From Certhia americana (Eukaryota > Chordata > Aves > Passeriformes > Certhiidae): 64,000 bases of DNA. The notes beneath the pieces are model-generated. The model worked only from the letters and a program-made list of their open reading frames with translations. It did not search any database and was not told the DNA's origin. Positions 1 through 11,740 of this stretch are shown piece by piece (the first letter of the stretch is position 1; each line of letters begins with the position of its first letter). A program made the translations under genes and the position numbers. The DNA is taken from positions 65,286,774 to 65,350,773 of the forward strand of contig CM031857.1 of NCBI GenBank assembly GCA_018697195.1, written 5' to 3'.

Positions 1-2142
1 TCAGGTGGGTACTAAACTTACATTTCTTAACATAGCACATCCACAATATTATGTTTTACAATGCTTACTGTAGATAAGAAGAAATGATGAAACAAAACTG
101 AATGAAAGCTTAACAATTTCATTAGTTTCATACAAGGCACTAATAAAAAGAAAAAATGGCCATGACAATAAAGTATGCATTTTGAAAATAAATCACGTTG
201 GAGATTAAATTATACAACTATTTATCCAATTAGGATTATCTTGCATGGAACAGGAAATAAAGTAAATGTGATCAAACAATATAAATAGCCTTTTTTTTTT
301 TTTTTATCTTGCTGGCAAGATACACTTATTAATTTAGATTTTTCCATGAACTCAATACAGCTTCATAGCAAGCCCAAAGCACAAATGTCACATCAGAAGC
401 TTTTACTTCTGCAGTTTTAGAAGCCTGCTCTCTAGTGTGCTTCAGGTAGGTAAAATCACTCTTTACAGAAGCAATATACCCATACAATCAGAAAAACTTG
501 TGAGTATATTTATACCTAAATAGTTTTCTGTGTGAATAGCTAAACTTTTCACCTGCTGTTTCTGAAGAGTAGATTTATTTCTTTTTCTTTTCTATTTCAC
601 TGTGTCTCAAGCACTGTTTTGCCATGACTGTATCACTGTCTTGGAAAAGACCTGTTACCTCCTTCAAATTTTCGAATCTTATTCCAGAAAATATTAATTG
701 CATGCATTGAGAGTGAGATACATTCATTTGACTTTCTTTATGTAACTACAGCTCAGTAGTTGCATGACTAAGAACTTGTAAGGCGCAATTTATCTGATCT
801 ACTTTTGCCATCTACTTCAGGATGAGATGGATCACCCCTACAACTGCCAATTGTTGTCTGTGGAGTCTATGGTGACTCAGATCCAAATGTCTACATTTGT
901 TTCAATGAACTTCACAGTGAAGATTTAACCTAGATGAGGGAACTGTTAGAGCACAACTGACCTTCCAATATGAAATGCTGAATCTTTGCTAATAATTCCC
1001 CTAATTTACTAACTGGTGCTCAGATCGTAACAAACAGTTCATTACCTTGTTTAGCAAATTTAACTATCACAGTTAAAGGCTAGGGAAGCAGATATGGAGA
1101 AATTATACTCTTGGTTGACAGACAAACATTACATTTTAGCTATAAGATGAAAGATTTTTTTCCCATGACAAGCAAAATTCTAGAAAAAAGCTTAGTGACC
1201 TGATTATAACTAAATGATCTGTTTCTGGTGTTCTGTGTGTTCCCAAAGCACAGTTTTATGAAAGCATTCCTTTAGCTTGAAATACGATGTGCTCAACATA
1301 GCACATTTGTCCTTAAGGCTGTATGATTATGCTTTTGCAAGCACCTAGACAGCACTTTTCACCCACAGATCTCAAACAAATTTACAAAAGTAGATATCTG
1401 TCACTGACAAGCATTTGTCTTATGTCCCACGATGTAAAAGCTGCATGCACAGTCTTGTCATTAAAAGAAGTGCTATGTATCATACAATAAACACTGACAT
1501 TCCACAAAGAATCCTTCTGGACTGAAGTTAATGTTTATCTTATTTTCATTTTTGCAAGTGAATACTTTTAGAAAGGGAACACATCTACCTAGGAATATAC
1601 TCATTCAATTTACGCTAAGAGAAAAATACATATTAATAATATATAAAGGAAAAAAAATAAAAATCAGTGTTTGATCTGTTAAACAATAGAAAAAATTCTT
1701 ATGAACTAGTGATACTGTCATTGAACTGGAGAGAGTTTGAGAACAAGCTTGCTCTGGCTTTTTTACCCTATGATTTGGAATCTGCTCACAGTACTGCCAG
1801 CTTAACCAAAAAGGATTAACTCTCATATCCAACTGAGAACACAGATAATTCTCAGTAATTGGTAAAAAATGAAGATGAATGGGGCTGAGAGATAAGGAGC
1901 AATTAGCTCATCAGCAGTTACAGCTGTGCACTCAATCCGGATCCATCTCTTGAGTCTCGGCCCCTTTTAAAGAACCCAGGCAGAATAAGAACAGGACACC
2001 CCCTCCCAAAAAATTGCCATACCTGCCCATCATTCCTCTGTCTTCCATTTTATTTCCATGCTATACAAAGACACCTGTCATAGCATTCTGTGTAAATTAC
2101 TACCTCTCCCAGGACCTGTATCTACAGCCAATCTTCTTTTAC

Positions 2143-2174
<32 letters not shown>

Positions 2175-2330
2175 NNNNNNNNNNNNNNNNNNNNNNNNNN
2201 NNNNNNNNNNNNNNNNNNNNNNNNNNNNNNNNNNNNNNNNNNNNNNNNNNNNNNNNNNNNNNNNNNNNNNNNNNGAAAAAAAAAAAAAAAAAAGGAAAGA
2301 CAAAAAAAAAAAAGAAGGAAAAAACCTCCA
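2143..2330. repeat. Poly-A / A-rich low complexity with a 100-N assembly gap
   Basis: A run of about 30 A (2145-2174) meets exactly 100 N (2175-2274), followed by more A-rich sequence with scattered G. A gap of exactly 100 is the usual placeholder for unknown length, so the true size is not given by the sequence. The lysine- and phenylalanine-rich open frames across it are artefacts. Confidence 0.9.
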
Positions 2331-3569
2331 AACCCAAAACCCGGAAACTAAATGACTACTGTAGACACTTTTAAGTTCCCTGTCAATCGTTTCATTACAG
2401 CAGCATCATCTGTTTGAAAATATAAGCAATTCCCTCATCTAATTATAGGGAGGATTTGAGGTTCATTAACATTGCCAAGGCAGAGAATCAGATGTGCAAC
2501 TGCAGAGCTGTGCTCAGTGGCCTGCATTCTCTGTTTCCTTTTATTTGCTTTTTCAAGGTCTCCAAGACTTTTTCCTGAAACCATAAAAGTAATTCTTTCC
2601 CTTAAAATAGACACGTGTGTTTAGAAAAAGGAAATTACTCCATTTTGTACTGTTCTATTATTGGGCAAGGTCACCGGAGAAAAATAATTTCACCTAAATC
2701 ATTTTATCTCTGACTCTGGATTAAAAAAAAAGAATAGTATACAAGCAAACATTACTTTTGAACAACACATCACAGGAAGCCTTGTAATTGTCTCAAAATT
2801 TTAAATATTGCAAAGTAATGCAGATGAAGAGGAAACCTAACATGCCAAGAAAATCTCCTAATTTTCAACACATTTTGTGGTTGTTTATGGATTAACATGC
2901 TAGCCAAGTGTAAAATGTTGCCTTGTATTTCCTAACTGTGTTTAGAATTTAAGAACACCAAAGTCTTCATGATTGCTTCACTTCCTTAAAGAAATAATAG
3001 CATTTTTTTTGTATGAATGTAGTTTAAACAATGACATTTTCTCGGGACATCTGTTTTGAGATCACATTTTGAATAGATATGAACTCATTTCCTACTAAGC
3101 AAGTAATTTACTATTGTTGATAGTTGTTTACAAGTTTTATGAGTCATATTTTAGTAAGTGGCAAAGGTCTTAGCAAATCCTTTGAGTATTCCCTAAAGTG
3201 TATGTATAGCGTTTTCATTATATAAAATGTTCGGGAAGCAAAAGTATACAGACTGTTCTTCACTTCCTACCAAGTTATAGATAGCAAACTAGCTCACAAA
3301 AATAGCTTTTAAAAGGTATTTATTTTCAAAGGCTTTTATCTTTTGCTGCTGCAGGTTAATGAAGTAGGACAGCAGGGCAGTAAGTACTTAAGCAGCGAGG
3401 AAACGATTGAGCTGCTTTACCTATCCATTGCTTCAGAGCATCAGATGGTAAACACACAACCGATCCTAATATCACACTGAGATATTAATACGACAAAGAG
3501 TAGAATCCTATCAGTGAAATTTAAAATTTGACCTTGCCACTCTCTTTCTTTTCATTCTGCAACTAATTA

Positions 3570-3660
3570 AAAAAAATCAAACCAAACCAAGCAAGCAAAC
3601 AAACAAACAAACAAAAACCCCCAAAACCGAACCACCAAATCCAACAAAAAAACCCAAATC
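3570..3660. repeat. A/C-rich (CAAA)n-type simple repeat
   Basis: Imperfect CAAA and CCAAA units run through this stretch (CAAACAAACAAACAAA near 3596-3614), then degrade into AACCC-rich sequence. It has no coding signal on either strand. Confidence 0.7.
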
Positions 3661-6600
3661 CCCAACATACAGACTGATCTTTCATTTTCCTTTGCTGCCC
3701 TACGGAATTCATTTTTTAAACAAAACCCCAATAATTTATCTACCCTGCATGTTGTATGTAGAATTGCCACTAAAAAGAACCTGGGACATTTTTCCTTCTT
3801 ATCTGCAATGTAGCTCATATCAGCCAAGCTGTCACAAGACAGTACTTGATATAAACAAGAGATTGCAAAGACATCTCAGTAATCAATATTAGGATGGCTA
3901 CAGTATGGAAGCCCCAACCACTGCATATCATTTGTCTCAGCATCTATTTCTATGACCAAATGAAGCATTAATTCAAATCATAAATCTATGGTGATTTAAA
4001 TCTGGGAATGAGCACCTGCCTGCTTTAATGATTTATTTTGTACATTTCAGTAAGCAGGAGATTTGTCCATATGAACTGACAGGTCACCTTCAGATGCCAG
4101 TAGCAGACTGTTTATCACCATGCAGACTAGCATCTCATCTTAGCAAGTAAATATTAAACTAAAAGAATCCAATTGATTGTGGATGGGGGAGAAAGGCGTT
4201 GCAGCCATATATTTTACTCAGTGTGCTAATACCTCACTCTGATTCCTCTGTAATTCCTTTTTTTATTTTTTTTCTTTCCCCCCACCCCCTACCCTTCTAA
4301 AATGATAATTCTGGTGGGAGGATGCAAGCTCAAGGTTACCAGCAAAAATGAGAGATATAAAATAATAACTTATTAATATCATTGGATTCCTTTAACTCCC
4401 TTCACTCACTAACCTTTTGGCCATTGCTTCAAAGGAGCAAGTTAATAAAATTTGTGTAGTGCTCTGTATAATTATACAGCACTTGACTACAAAAATTACT
4501 TCTGTAATTCACATTAAACATTTCATTAAAACCAAAAAGCAAGACAATTCGGAAGTAAACCGGACAAGTCAATAAGATAAGATAAATAAAATAAGGGTCC
4601 TTATTCTATTTATCCATTTTTAGGTAGGTATTGGAGCACAGGATGATCGATCCACTCACACTATAATGCCTGCTACATATGGGCTAAGATGAATCAGTTA
4701 AGCTTTTAGCCTGGTTGGATCGTTTGTTCCTTTTCAGTTTGGTCGGGCACATAACCTAATTTAAAATGTAAACTAAAATCAGATTGTTTTCTTTTGTTTT
4801 ATTCTTTCCTCCTGTCAACATTCAGTAATGTAATATTTCGTATTCTTGCCTAGGAAGCTATAATTTAAAACATTAATGGTATATGGTCCTGATAATATTT
4901 ATTTGAAAATAGATAAATAAACACACTCCTGAAAAAATGCAGGAGAAGAAAGAGTACACACCTACTACAAAGCAACACCTTTGAAATATGAGTTCTTGTC
5001 AAGATAATACAGTGTGCTAATTTTCAAAAATGCAACTAATAAACAAAGAGCTTAACTCTTCATGAACCTAATAATAGCCTGACATTAGTAGCAGTAGGAG
5101 TCACTTCTCTAATTCCATATGCATGACCAACACTGGACATCAGACAGGGTTTGTTATAAAAGCAAACAAATAAAGGCAAATTGTTTTTGAGAAATCCTCT
5201 GTATGAAGAGTGCTGCTCAAGACAAGATGCACAGATAAGAAAACTGTATTTTCAGAACCATTCTTCGATATGGAGACAACTGGAAAGCTATTCACTCTAC
5301 TCAGAAGAGCCATTTTTTTCTGAACAAAATTAACTTAATTCTTCATTCAGTTAAATTGGGAAATTAACTGAAGCTAACAAGTAAGTTAAGGGGCTGAGAG
5401 GAAATTTTGACAATGACAATAAATAATCTTGCTTCGCTAAGTTTGCCCTACTAAAATAGCTAGAATATATTTTCTGAAATAGGGAAAATGATTAGGCTGT
5501 CTAAGAGCATATTAGTTATCTAAATTATGCCTAAAACAAGGATTTCAAAATAGATTTTCTTTTTCTATTCAAAGGAAGTTGAGCTATTCCTTCTATCCAC
5601 TCTTCTGCAATACTCTGCATGGCTTAGATGTTGATTACCTGTTAACTTTTCCACCCCCACAGATGCACATGGTGGTTTATAACTAGAACTGCCAAGCAGA
5701 ATAGCAGCTCCACAAACTAGTATTTGAACTTTTTATCTCACATAATGGATTCATCTAAGCCTGAAAATCTAAATTAGCTTCTAGTTTTAGTACACACTCT
5801 TTATCTTCTTAGTTTGTATTTACACTTTTCACCCTTTCTCATTACTTCACTTTTCTCTCAGTGTGCTAGAGGCCACCTGGTCCTTCCACTTCACTTGTAC
5901 CTATCTCCTCCTCCCAGATTTCAAAGACACCTGATTTCTACCCTCTTTTGTTTTCTCTCCAAGAGAACAATCTTTACACTTGTATTCAAGTAACTGCTTA
6001 TGCCGGTATCTGAGTACTCAGACAGGATTTAAGACTATATTCTTTACCATCATAGAGGTTTGTTTAAAGCCTTTACTAAAAAGGAAAACAAAACCTCCTT
6101 AAATATAAATATAACCTTAAAATATAATCTCTTTATGCAGTAATGCATACATATTGCTGCTATTTACAGTAGTATGTGCCCAGGTGAAGCTGTTCTTTGA
6201 ACTACAATTCATATTACTTCTAAATAATAGCCTACCAATGCCTACTGAAATGTACAGAAACAATGTTCCCAAACATGTATTTATTTATGCTAAGGCTAGT
6301 ACGTACCCTCTAAGATTCATTCCAAATGTATTTAGAAGATGAAAAAGTTAAAAAAAAAAAAAATCTAGACAAAGGGCCAAAATGAAACAAAAAAAGCCTA
6401 TCTGAGGCCATTTTATTCCAGTACACACCAACCTTCCCTGCAGCCTTCTGAACGTACCTCTCTGTCACTGAATTTCTGTTGCTGAGTTAATACTGTCTCA
6501 ACATGATAAAAGGATCCAATACAATGAAATGGCATAACAAAACATTTTACAGCCGACACACACAGATGATTAAAGATTTAATCAACAACAACAAAAAGTT

Positions 6601-7249
6601 ACCCTAGCTTTGAAGTATGCTTTAGCAAAACAAATTGTCCAAACAAATGAATAAAATATACTGAAACAATTCTTTTTTGAAAAAGAACAAGAGTTGCTGA
6701 TGGCTGCTTAAGAAATGGAAAAAATGTTAACTACATTTTAAGAATGTGTTTATTAAAATAAAATATGATAGGAACTGCAGAGCATGGCAGAATTTATTGT
6801 GTATGTATGTTTTCCTTTTGTCACAGGGCACATGAAAGTATGAAATATTTTGCTTTCAAGCTTGTGTTCTGAATTACCTAAAGTCAATACCCAGCACACT
6901 GAGCAGGAGACATTGTTAAATTTCACTTTGACACCATCATCTGTCACTCCACCTGTACTTTGAAAAATGAACTCTAAGCAATCAAACCACTTTCTTTCAT
7001 GGAAAATATTAACTGAAGTCTGCAAAAGTAGCCTGTGAAGAAAAGAATGTTTTTGCAATAGTAACAACACTACTGAATGCTAGTGTAAAGGTCAGGTACA
7101 AAATAAAATTAAAGATATTAAGAAAAGGAAAACAAATATGCAACTTTTTACAACAAATCAAGGACTTCAGAAAGAAGTTCAGAAAGATCACCATTTTAAT
7201 TAAATATCTTAGTATAAAGATATATAATAATGCTATGTCTGAAACTTAC

Positions 7250-7411
7250 CAACACTTGAATTCAGATCTCCATTTTCAGAGTCTGCTCCATGCTGGTTAT
7301 TATTTGCATGATAGTTGGACATAGCTTCCAATTTGATTTTTTTCACTTTCATTGCTTCTGCTATGGCAGCATTGGTGGCAGCTGCTGCTGCTGCAGCTGC
7401 TGCTGTCAGAC
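7250..7411 (-). CDS. DACH1: DACH1 internal exon (probably exon 3): poly-Ala and KVKKIKLE segment
   Basis: Seen: read on the minus strand, a TTTGCAG acceptor at 7412-7418 is followed by 162 nt with no stop, then a consensus GTAAGT donor starting at 7249. The translation begins within a Gly codon, continues LT, then nine alanines written with mixed GCA/GCT/GCC codons, TNAAIAEAMKVKKIKLEAM, and ends GDLNSSV. Known: this matches the vertebrate DACH1 region that follows PGIIPPTG and sits in the linker between the SKI/SNO/DAC DNA-binding domain (DachBox-N) and the C-terminal coiled coil (DachBox-C). DACH1 is a nuclear corepressor of the retinal-determination network, working with SIX, EYA, NCoR and SMAD4. 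The exon is phase 1 at both ends (162 = 2+53x3+1), so skipping it keeps the frame. IKLE fits the SUMO consensus psi-K-x-E. DACH2 is a poorer match. The exon number is inferred from the mammalian order; the gene call is firm. Confidence 0.96.
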
Positions 7412-10400
7412 CTGCAAAGAAGTATAAAAAAAAATTTAATATTCATTATTCTATGAGTCTCCTTTATTGTAGGGACTGTTATTATTCCTTCATGTTTGTT
7501 ACATAAGAACAGAGAGCACTGCAGAGCATTATTCCTCTTGTTGGCTTTGAAAATTAACAACTTTTTCAAGTAAAATGTTTCACATCATATTTAGATAATT
7601 TCACCTATGCATTCATCTAAACTTTTACTTGGCATCTAGTAAGTGCATTCATAATAGAATCACAACCAAATGCAGCTACAAATACATGCAGTCAAAAACC
7701 TAATTTACGTTCAAAATGGTGTCCTGAGTGTCTGACTATGAATAGGTGAACACGTTCATAACCATACTTAGGAAAAAAAAATTCCATTAGCTCTCTAATG
7801 TTAGACATGCTAAGGAAAAGAGAAAAAAACAGGTCTATAATCTCTGTTTATGAGTAACAGATGATAGAACTCAGATATTTCTCATTTCGTACATAACAGC
7901 AAGGAAATATAGTTGTTCTAGGAAGCATTTCTAGAAAAAAATAATGCAGAACATTGTTTTGCTCTCCCCAGACTTGAAGGCAATAAAGTATATCAATGAG
8001 AAGAGGGATTATTAACCTATTTAATACCAATCCCAAAGCCACCTACGGGCAATTCAAATGTTCTTCTTACCAAACCATGTTTCTGCCAACCAGCCATTTA
8101 CAAGAATGTTCTACAAACCCAGGAAAATTTCTCTTTGTCAGGAGCAAATGGAGAACTGATCCAGTTTTCCAGTTGCCTTCAAAACTCAAAACTAGATGCA
8201 GCCTTTAATTAAAGTCACAAGTGCCAGGTTTTGCCCTCTTCCCTGAGGCAGGGTAATTCTCCTGTGCTCCCCAAGCCCTGCTGCTGCTCACCCAGATCCT
8301 TCTGCTCCAGCCTGGGTGGCAGCAGAAAGAAGCCAGTGTCAAAACTTCACAAGAGCTGCCTCCCCCACACAACTGATGCAGGGAGCAGAGACGGAAATGA
8401 TAGAGAACTAAATCTAAGAAATAAAAGGGAAGGCCATAAAACAGGTAAGTTTAATGAATTGATGCACTCTCAGCCCTCAGCCTGTGATGCCCCAGGAGGA
8501 GAACAGACCTCAGTCACTTTGAATCAAGATTCTTGCCCTGAATGTGGAGAAGGCTTGAAAAACTCCATATAATTAGTTTAAAGGTGCCTGCTCGTCTGAT
8601 TTTCAGCTTCTCTGAGAGGTGTGAAGTGTCTTACGGATCTCAAGAGGAACTAACTCCACAATTTACTATTCTGAGGCTGCTGTCTAGCATAGGAAGAGTG
8701 CAATTTAGCAGAAAAGACCAAATAAGCAAATAATCCCAGGCCACTGAGGTAAATATTGCTAGCACCATTGCTTCCCAGGGTCTCTTGTTGTCTCCTTTGA
8801 CCCCTTACATGGAAAACAAGTTCACTTTTGCCATGTTTTTGGCTAGTGATGGGGAGGGACAGAAGGCAAATTCCAGCAGGGAAAAAGCAGAAGGTGAGCA
8901 GACATCAGGAAATCTATGAGGTGGCACAAGAGGTGCCTTTGAATATATTGTTGCTTGACTGAAGGTTGTTTTCCCTTATTGCTTTGCACGACCACATAAA
9001 GATTAGCAAATGGTTCCAGCCTCTCAACCCTCCTCACAGGCTGACTTCTAACACCTCCAAGTGTAATGAGAATTACTGACCAAGTGATAATTACAGATCA
9101 ATATTCTTTAGAAAAGTGCTCTTTCAGGTAGAAGATGTACCAAAAGCCAAAAATAAATGAGAAGGTGAATAAATATGAGGGTTTACTTTTATTTTAGCTT
9201 CTGCTACTATCACAAATCATGCACATTCTGATCTTAAAAAGGTATTGACAATAACATGGATTGCTTCCAGCTATATTTTTACCTTAGAGGAAGGATATGA
9301 AGCCATACATTATACAAATTTGGTTACAGTCCCTAAATGCGGCCACAAAAAAAGGGATGGTGCACCTCTGAACTTTGGTTTGCATCCGGTGCTCATTAAA
9401 CAACACAATAACTTATGCTTCCTTTTTTAATATATGTGCATATCCCTGAAAAGCTAAAACTAGCATTTTTAAAGAACAATTCTTTGGAGGAATATTCTGG
9501 TACACTATATTCAATGACTACAATAGCAGGCCCCAAATTTTTGGTTGTGACTACACTTTCAGACCAGCAGTTTTAAAGAGCTTCCAAGTATTGGGATAAA
9601 TAACATAGTAAAGGGATGCTGGACATAGGACTTGTGAGGCCACCTGCAATTATTTTGTTTCACTGGAATAATGATCTGGATGCAGTACTCCTGAAATAAA
9701 AATTCTCTTTTGCTATAAAATTTGCAAAAAAAGAGTAGGCTTTGGTGCATCTCTTTGGATGGGGACTGGGAAACTAAAATACAAGTTGCTTAGTTCTGTA
9801 CTATGATTTTTGCAAGAGAATGCTTGTGGTAAAAAATGATAATTTTAAAAAGTAGAAATTCAACTAAGAATTTCATTCCATCTCTTATACAATCACAGAC
9901 GTGACTGAAATGATTACTTTCTATACAGCAATTAAAGGAAACCATACAAATCGGAAATGCATGTCTTGTATAAGCATGGGTGTAAGTAACGAGGGAAATG
10001 GAAGGAACAATGCTCAGAATTCTAGCTTAATGCTGGTCCCTCACAGCAATTCCAGCCCAAAGCACAGTTTCTTCTTTACTGCTACTTTTTTCTATCCTCA
10101 CCTGACTGGGACAATATTGCAAAGCAAGTGGCAGAGATGCCCAAAGCCAGTTATCAGAGCCACCTGCTTTATTGTCACTGGTGCACTGTGGTGTGCTGGG
10201 CTGTGGTACAACCCAGAACTTCAGCACAGGGCCCAACTTAATTTTCTTATCTCACTAGTGTAGGTAGGCAAATATATTATAAGCAGAAGTTAATACACTA
10301 CTGTGTATCCATATTTATATTTTAAAATATAAATTTTAAAGTTTTAAAGCCACAGTATGGGTATATACCCAGGGAAATACAGGGGATTTTTAAAAATTTT

Positions 10401-10639
10401 TTCTTTGAAAAAGCCTTTTGATGTAACATTATTTAATATCAATTTACTCCTACAATAGGTAGCCAATAAATTTTCAAGATGCATGCTTCCCTACACTACA
10501 GAAATGTTATCTTCAAAAATGAGATAACCAAATGTAACCTACAAAGTCAACAGAAATGAAAGAAATAAGGATCGCACCAAACAGGCATGTAGGTATTTTT
10601 TATTCTTTACAAATATTTATTTGAACAGTTAGAAAGTGT
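7412..10639 (-). other. DACH1: DACH1 intron 2, segment next to exon 3
   Basis: The polypyrimidine tract and acceptor of exon 3 occupy the first 40 bases or so. Beyond that no gene or repeat family was recognised. Parts (about 8220-8600 and 10030-10240) are less AT-rich and carry open frames of 113-120 codons. Those peptides match nothing I know, and the frames lack splice or codon-bias support. Confidence 0.7.
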
Positions 10640-11030
10640 TCAGGCCAAAATATTCAGTGGATTAAAGTCAATGGTAGTTGTCATTAATATTCTGAAATTG
10701 ATAAGTTGTTTATGTCTGGCATTCTTCCTGCTGATTATGCAGTGAGACAGGCAGCTTTATAAATATCTCATCACTCCATCGTCACACAAATTTCATCGAC
10801 AGTGCTCATGCACAGCTATTAGCAATATGAATCTAACCATTACAAGAGGAATGAAAATCGAACATGTGGCATTAATACGCAGTCCTGGTTCCTAACCATC
10901 TGATAGGCAGATGGTGTAAAGCGGATTCTCCAGCTGAAATGAAGGGGCACATCATTTAAAACCTTGTTTGCATTCTAACTGATATCAGTGCCATATTGAT
11001 ATACATGATACATCATGGCAGTATTTGAAC
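10640..11030. promoter_or_regulatory. Candidate conserved noncoding/enhancer block with paired E-boxes
   Basis: This stretch has the mixed, non-repetitive texture of deeply conserved vertebrate noncoding elements. It carries a cluster of plausible developmental sites: a CATGTG E-box at about 10864, a palindrome ACCATCTG-5nt-CAGATGGT at 10895-10915 (two E-boxes CATCTG/CAGATG), several ATTA cores, and TTTGCAT near 10965. Known: DACH1 introns in vertebrates contain long-range enhancers. Inference: this may be one. Conservation itself was not tested. Confidence 0.3.
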
Positions 11031-11439
11031 AATCTAGTTTGTTTCAGTCATAAATGTTTACAGCCTTGTTTTTTATCTTTAGAAGCATGTTCTGAGGAGC
11101 GTATTTTTAATTTATGAAACCTATTGTTTACTTCTGTTGAACCAGAAGATTAGCGAAGAGCAGGAATATTAAATTACCACAACCACAGCAGTATAACTAA
11201 GATGGATGAATAAAGTATGGTTTTTCAATATGTTAGTAAAGGAATTAAAAAAATTAGCCTAGACATTTTATGCATTAAATACATTTATTCATTTAAACCT
11301 TACAGCTTTTTTCCCATGTGATATACTTAGAACTTTAATGCTTTATAAAGCCATTCATTTAAATCTCTTACTGCGTGCAATTAATCTTGTCCAACAATTT
11401 AATTCAAAAAGCAAAACATCAGAAAGTAAAGTTCGATTC

Positions 11440-11740
11440 AACCATCACGCTTCTGAAGTAATCTCCGTATTGCTGACAGTTCCTATAGACTCATCAGCAA
11501 AAGTCTGTTCAAGGTGTCTTGCAGGAGCCGTATGAATTTGAATTACAGCTCAATTGAACGCTCGCCAAGCCTTAGTAGGAACTCAGGAACAAGAAGCAGA
11601 ACACCAAAAGAGAGCGCGAAGGATCCTTTCCTACTAAGACCTTCTCTCTTCTGTCACTAGATTACTTTGGCCTGTTGGGTGTGTTTGTAGCTGTTAATTA
11701 TGTTAATAAAGTTGCAGCCTGCTGTCTCTGCCAAATATAA
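11440..11740. promoter_or_regulatory. Candidate conserved noncoding block, CpG-bearing
   Basis: Several CpGs (near 11559, 11563 and 11615-11617) stand in otherwise CpG-poor, AT-rich intron. An 11-bp inverted repeat CTTAGTAGGAA / TTCCTACTAAG lies at 11571-11581 and 11628-11638. The right end has GTTAATTATGTTAATAAAG, with homeodomain and HNF1-like half sites. No coding or repeat signature was seen. The regulatory role is inference from texture and motif content only. Confidence 0.25.

Larger units (their letters stand above)
1..7249 (-). other. DACH1: DACH1 intron 3, 5' part (partial)
   Basis: This AT-rich DNA follows the exon 3 donor in the direction of transcription. It contains the N gap at 2175-2274, poly-A and CAAA-type simple repeats, and short homopolymers (T at 291-305, a T/C tract at 4258-4293). 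No CR1 element, RNA gene or further exon was recognised. In particular, the next DACH1 exon, which should encode an ELPFMMMPHPL-type sequence, was not seen, so the intron continues past the left edge. The stretch 3340-3440 is somewhat richer in mixed sequence and might be conserved, but no specific evidence supports that. Confidence 0.85.

Noticed and set aside
2014..2355. Open frame of 113 codons with poly-Lys
   Set aside because: It crosses the poly-A run and the 100-N gap; low complexity only.
7381..7406. CTG/GCA repeat in exon 3 as a pathogenic-type triplet expansion
   Set aside because: The run is short and codons are interrupted (GCT, GCC), so it is an ordinary conserved poly-alanine tract.
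8231..8572. 113-codon plus-strand frame, Cys/Ser/Pro-rich, in a GC-richer patch
   Set aside because: It is antisense to DACH1, with no recognisable domain and no convincing splice sites; the openness follows from local composition.
9901..10263. 120-codon plus-strand frame and a 69-codon minus frame over the same DNA
   Set aside because: Both strands are open, the peptides are unfamiliar, and no gene structure surrounds them.
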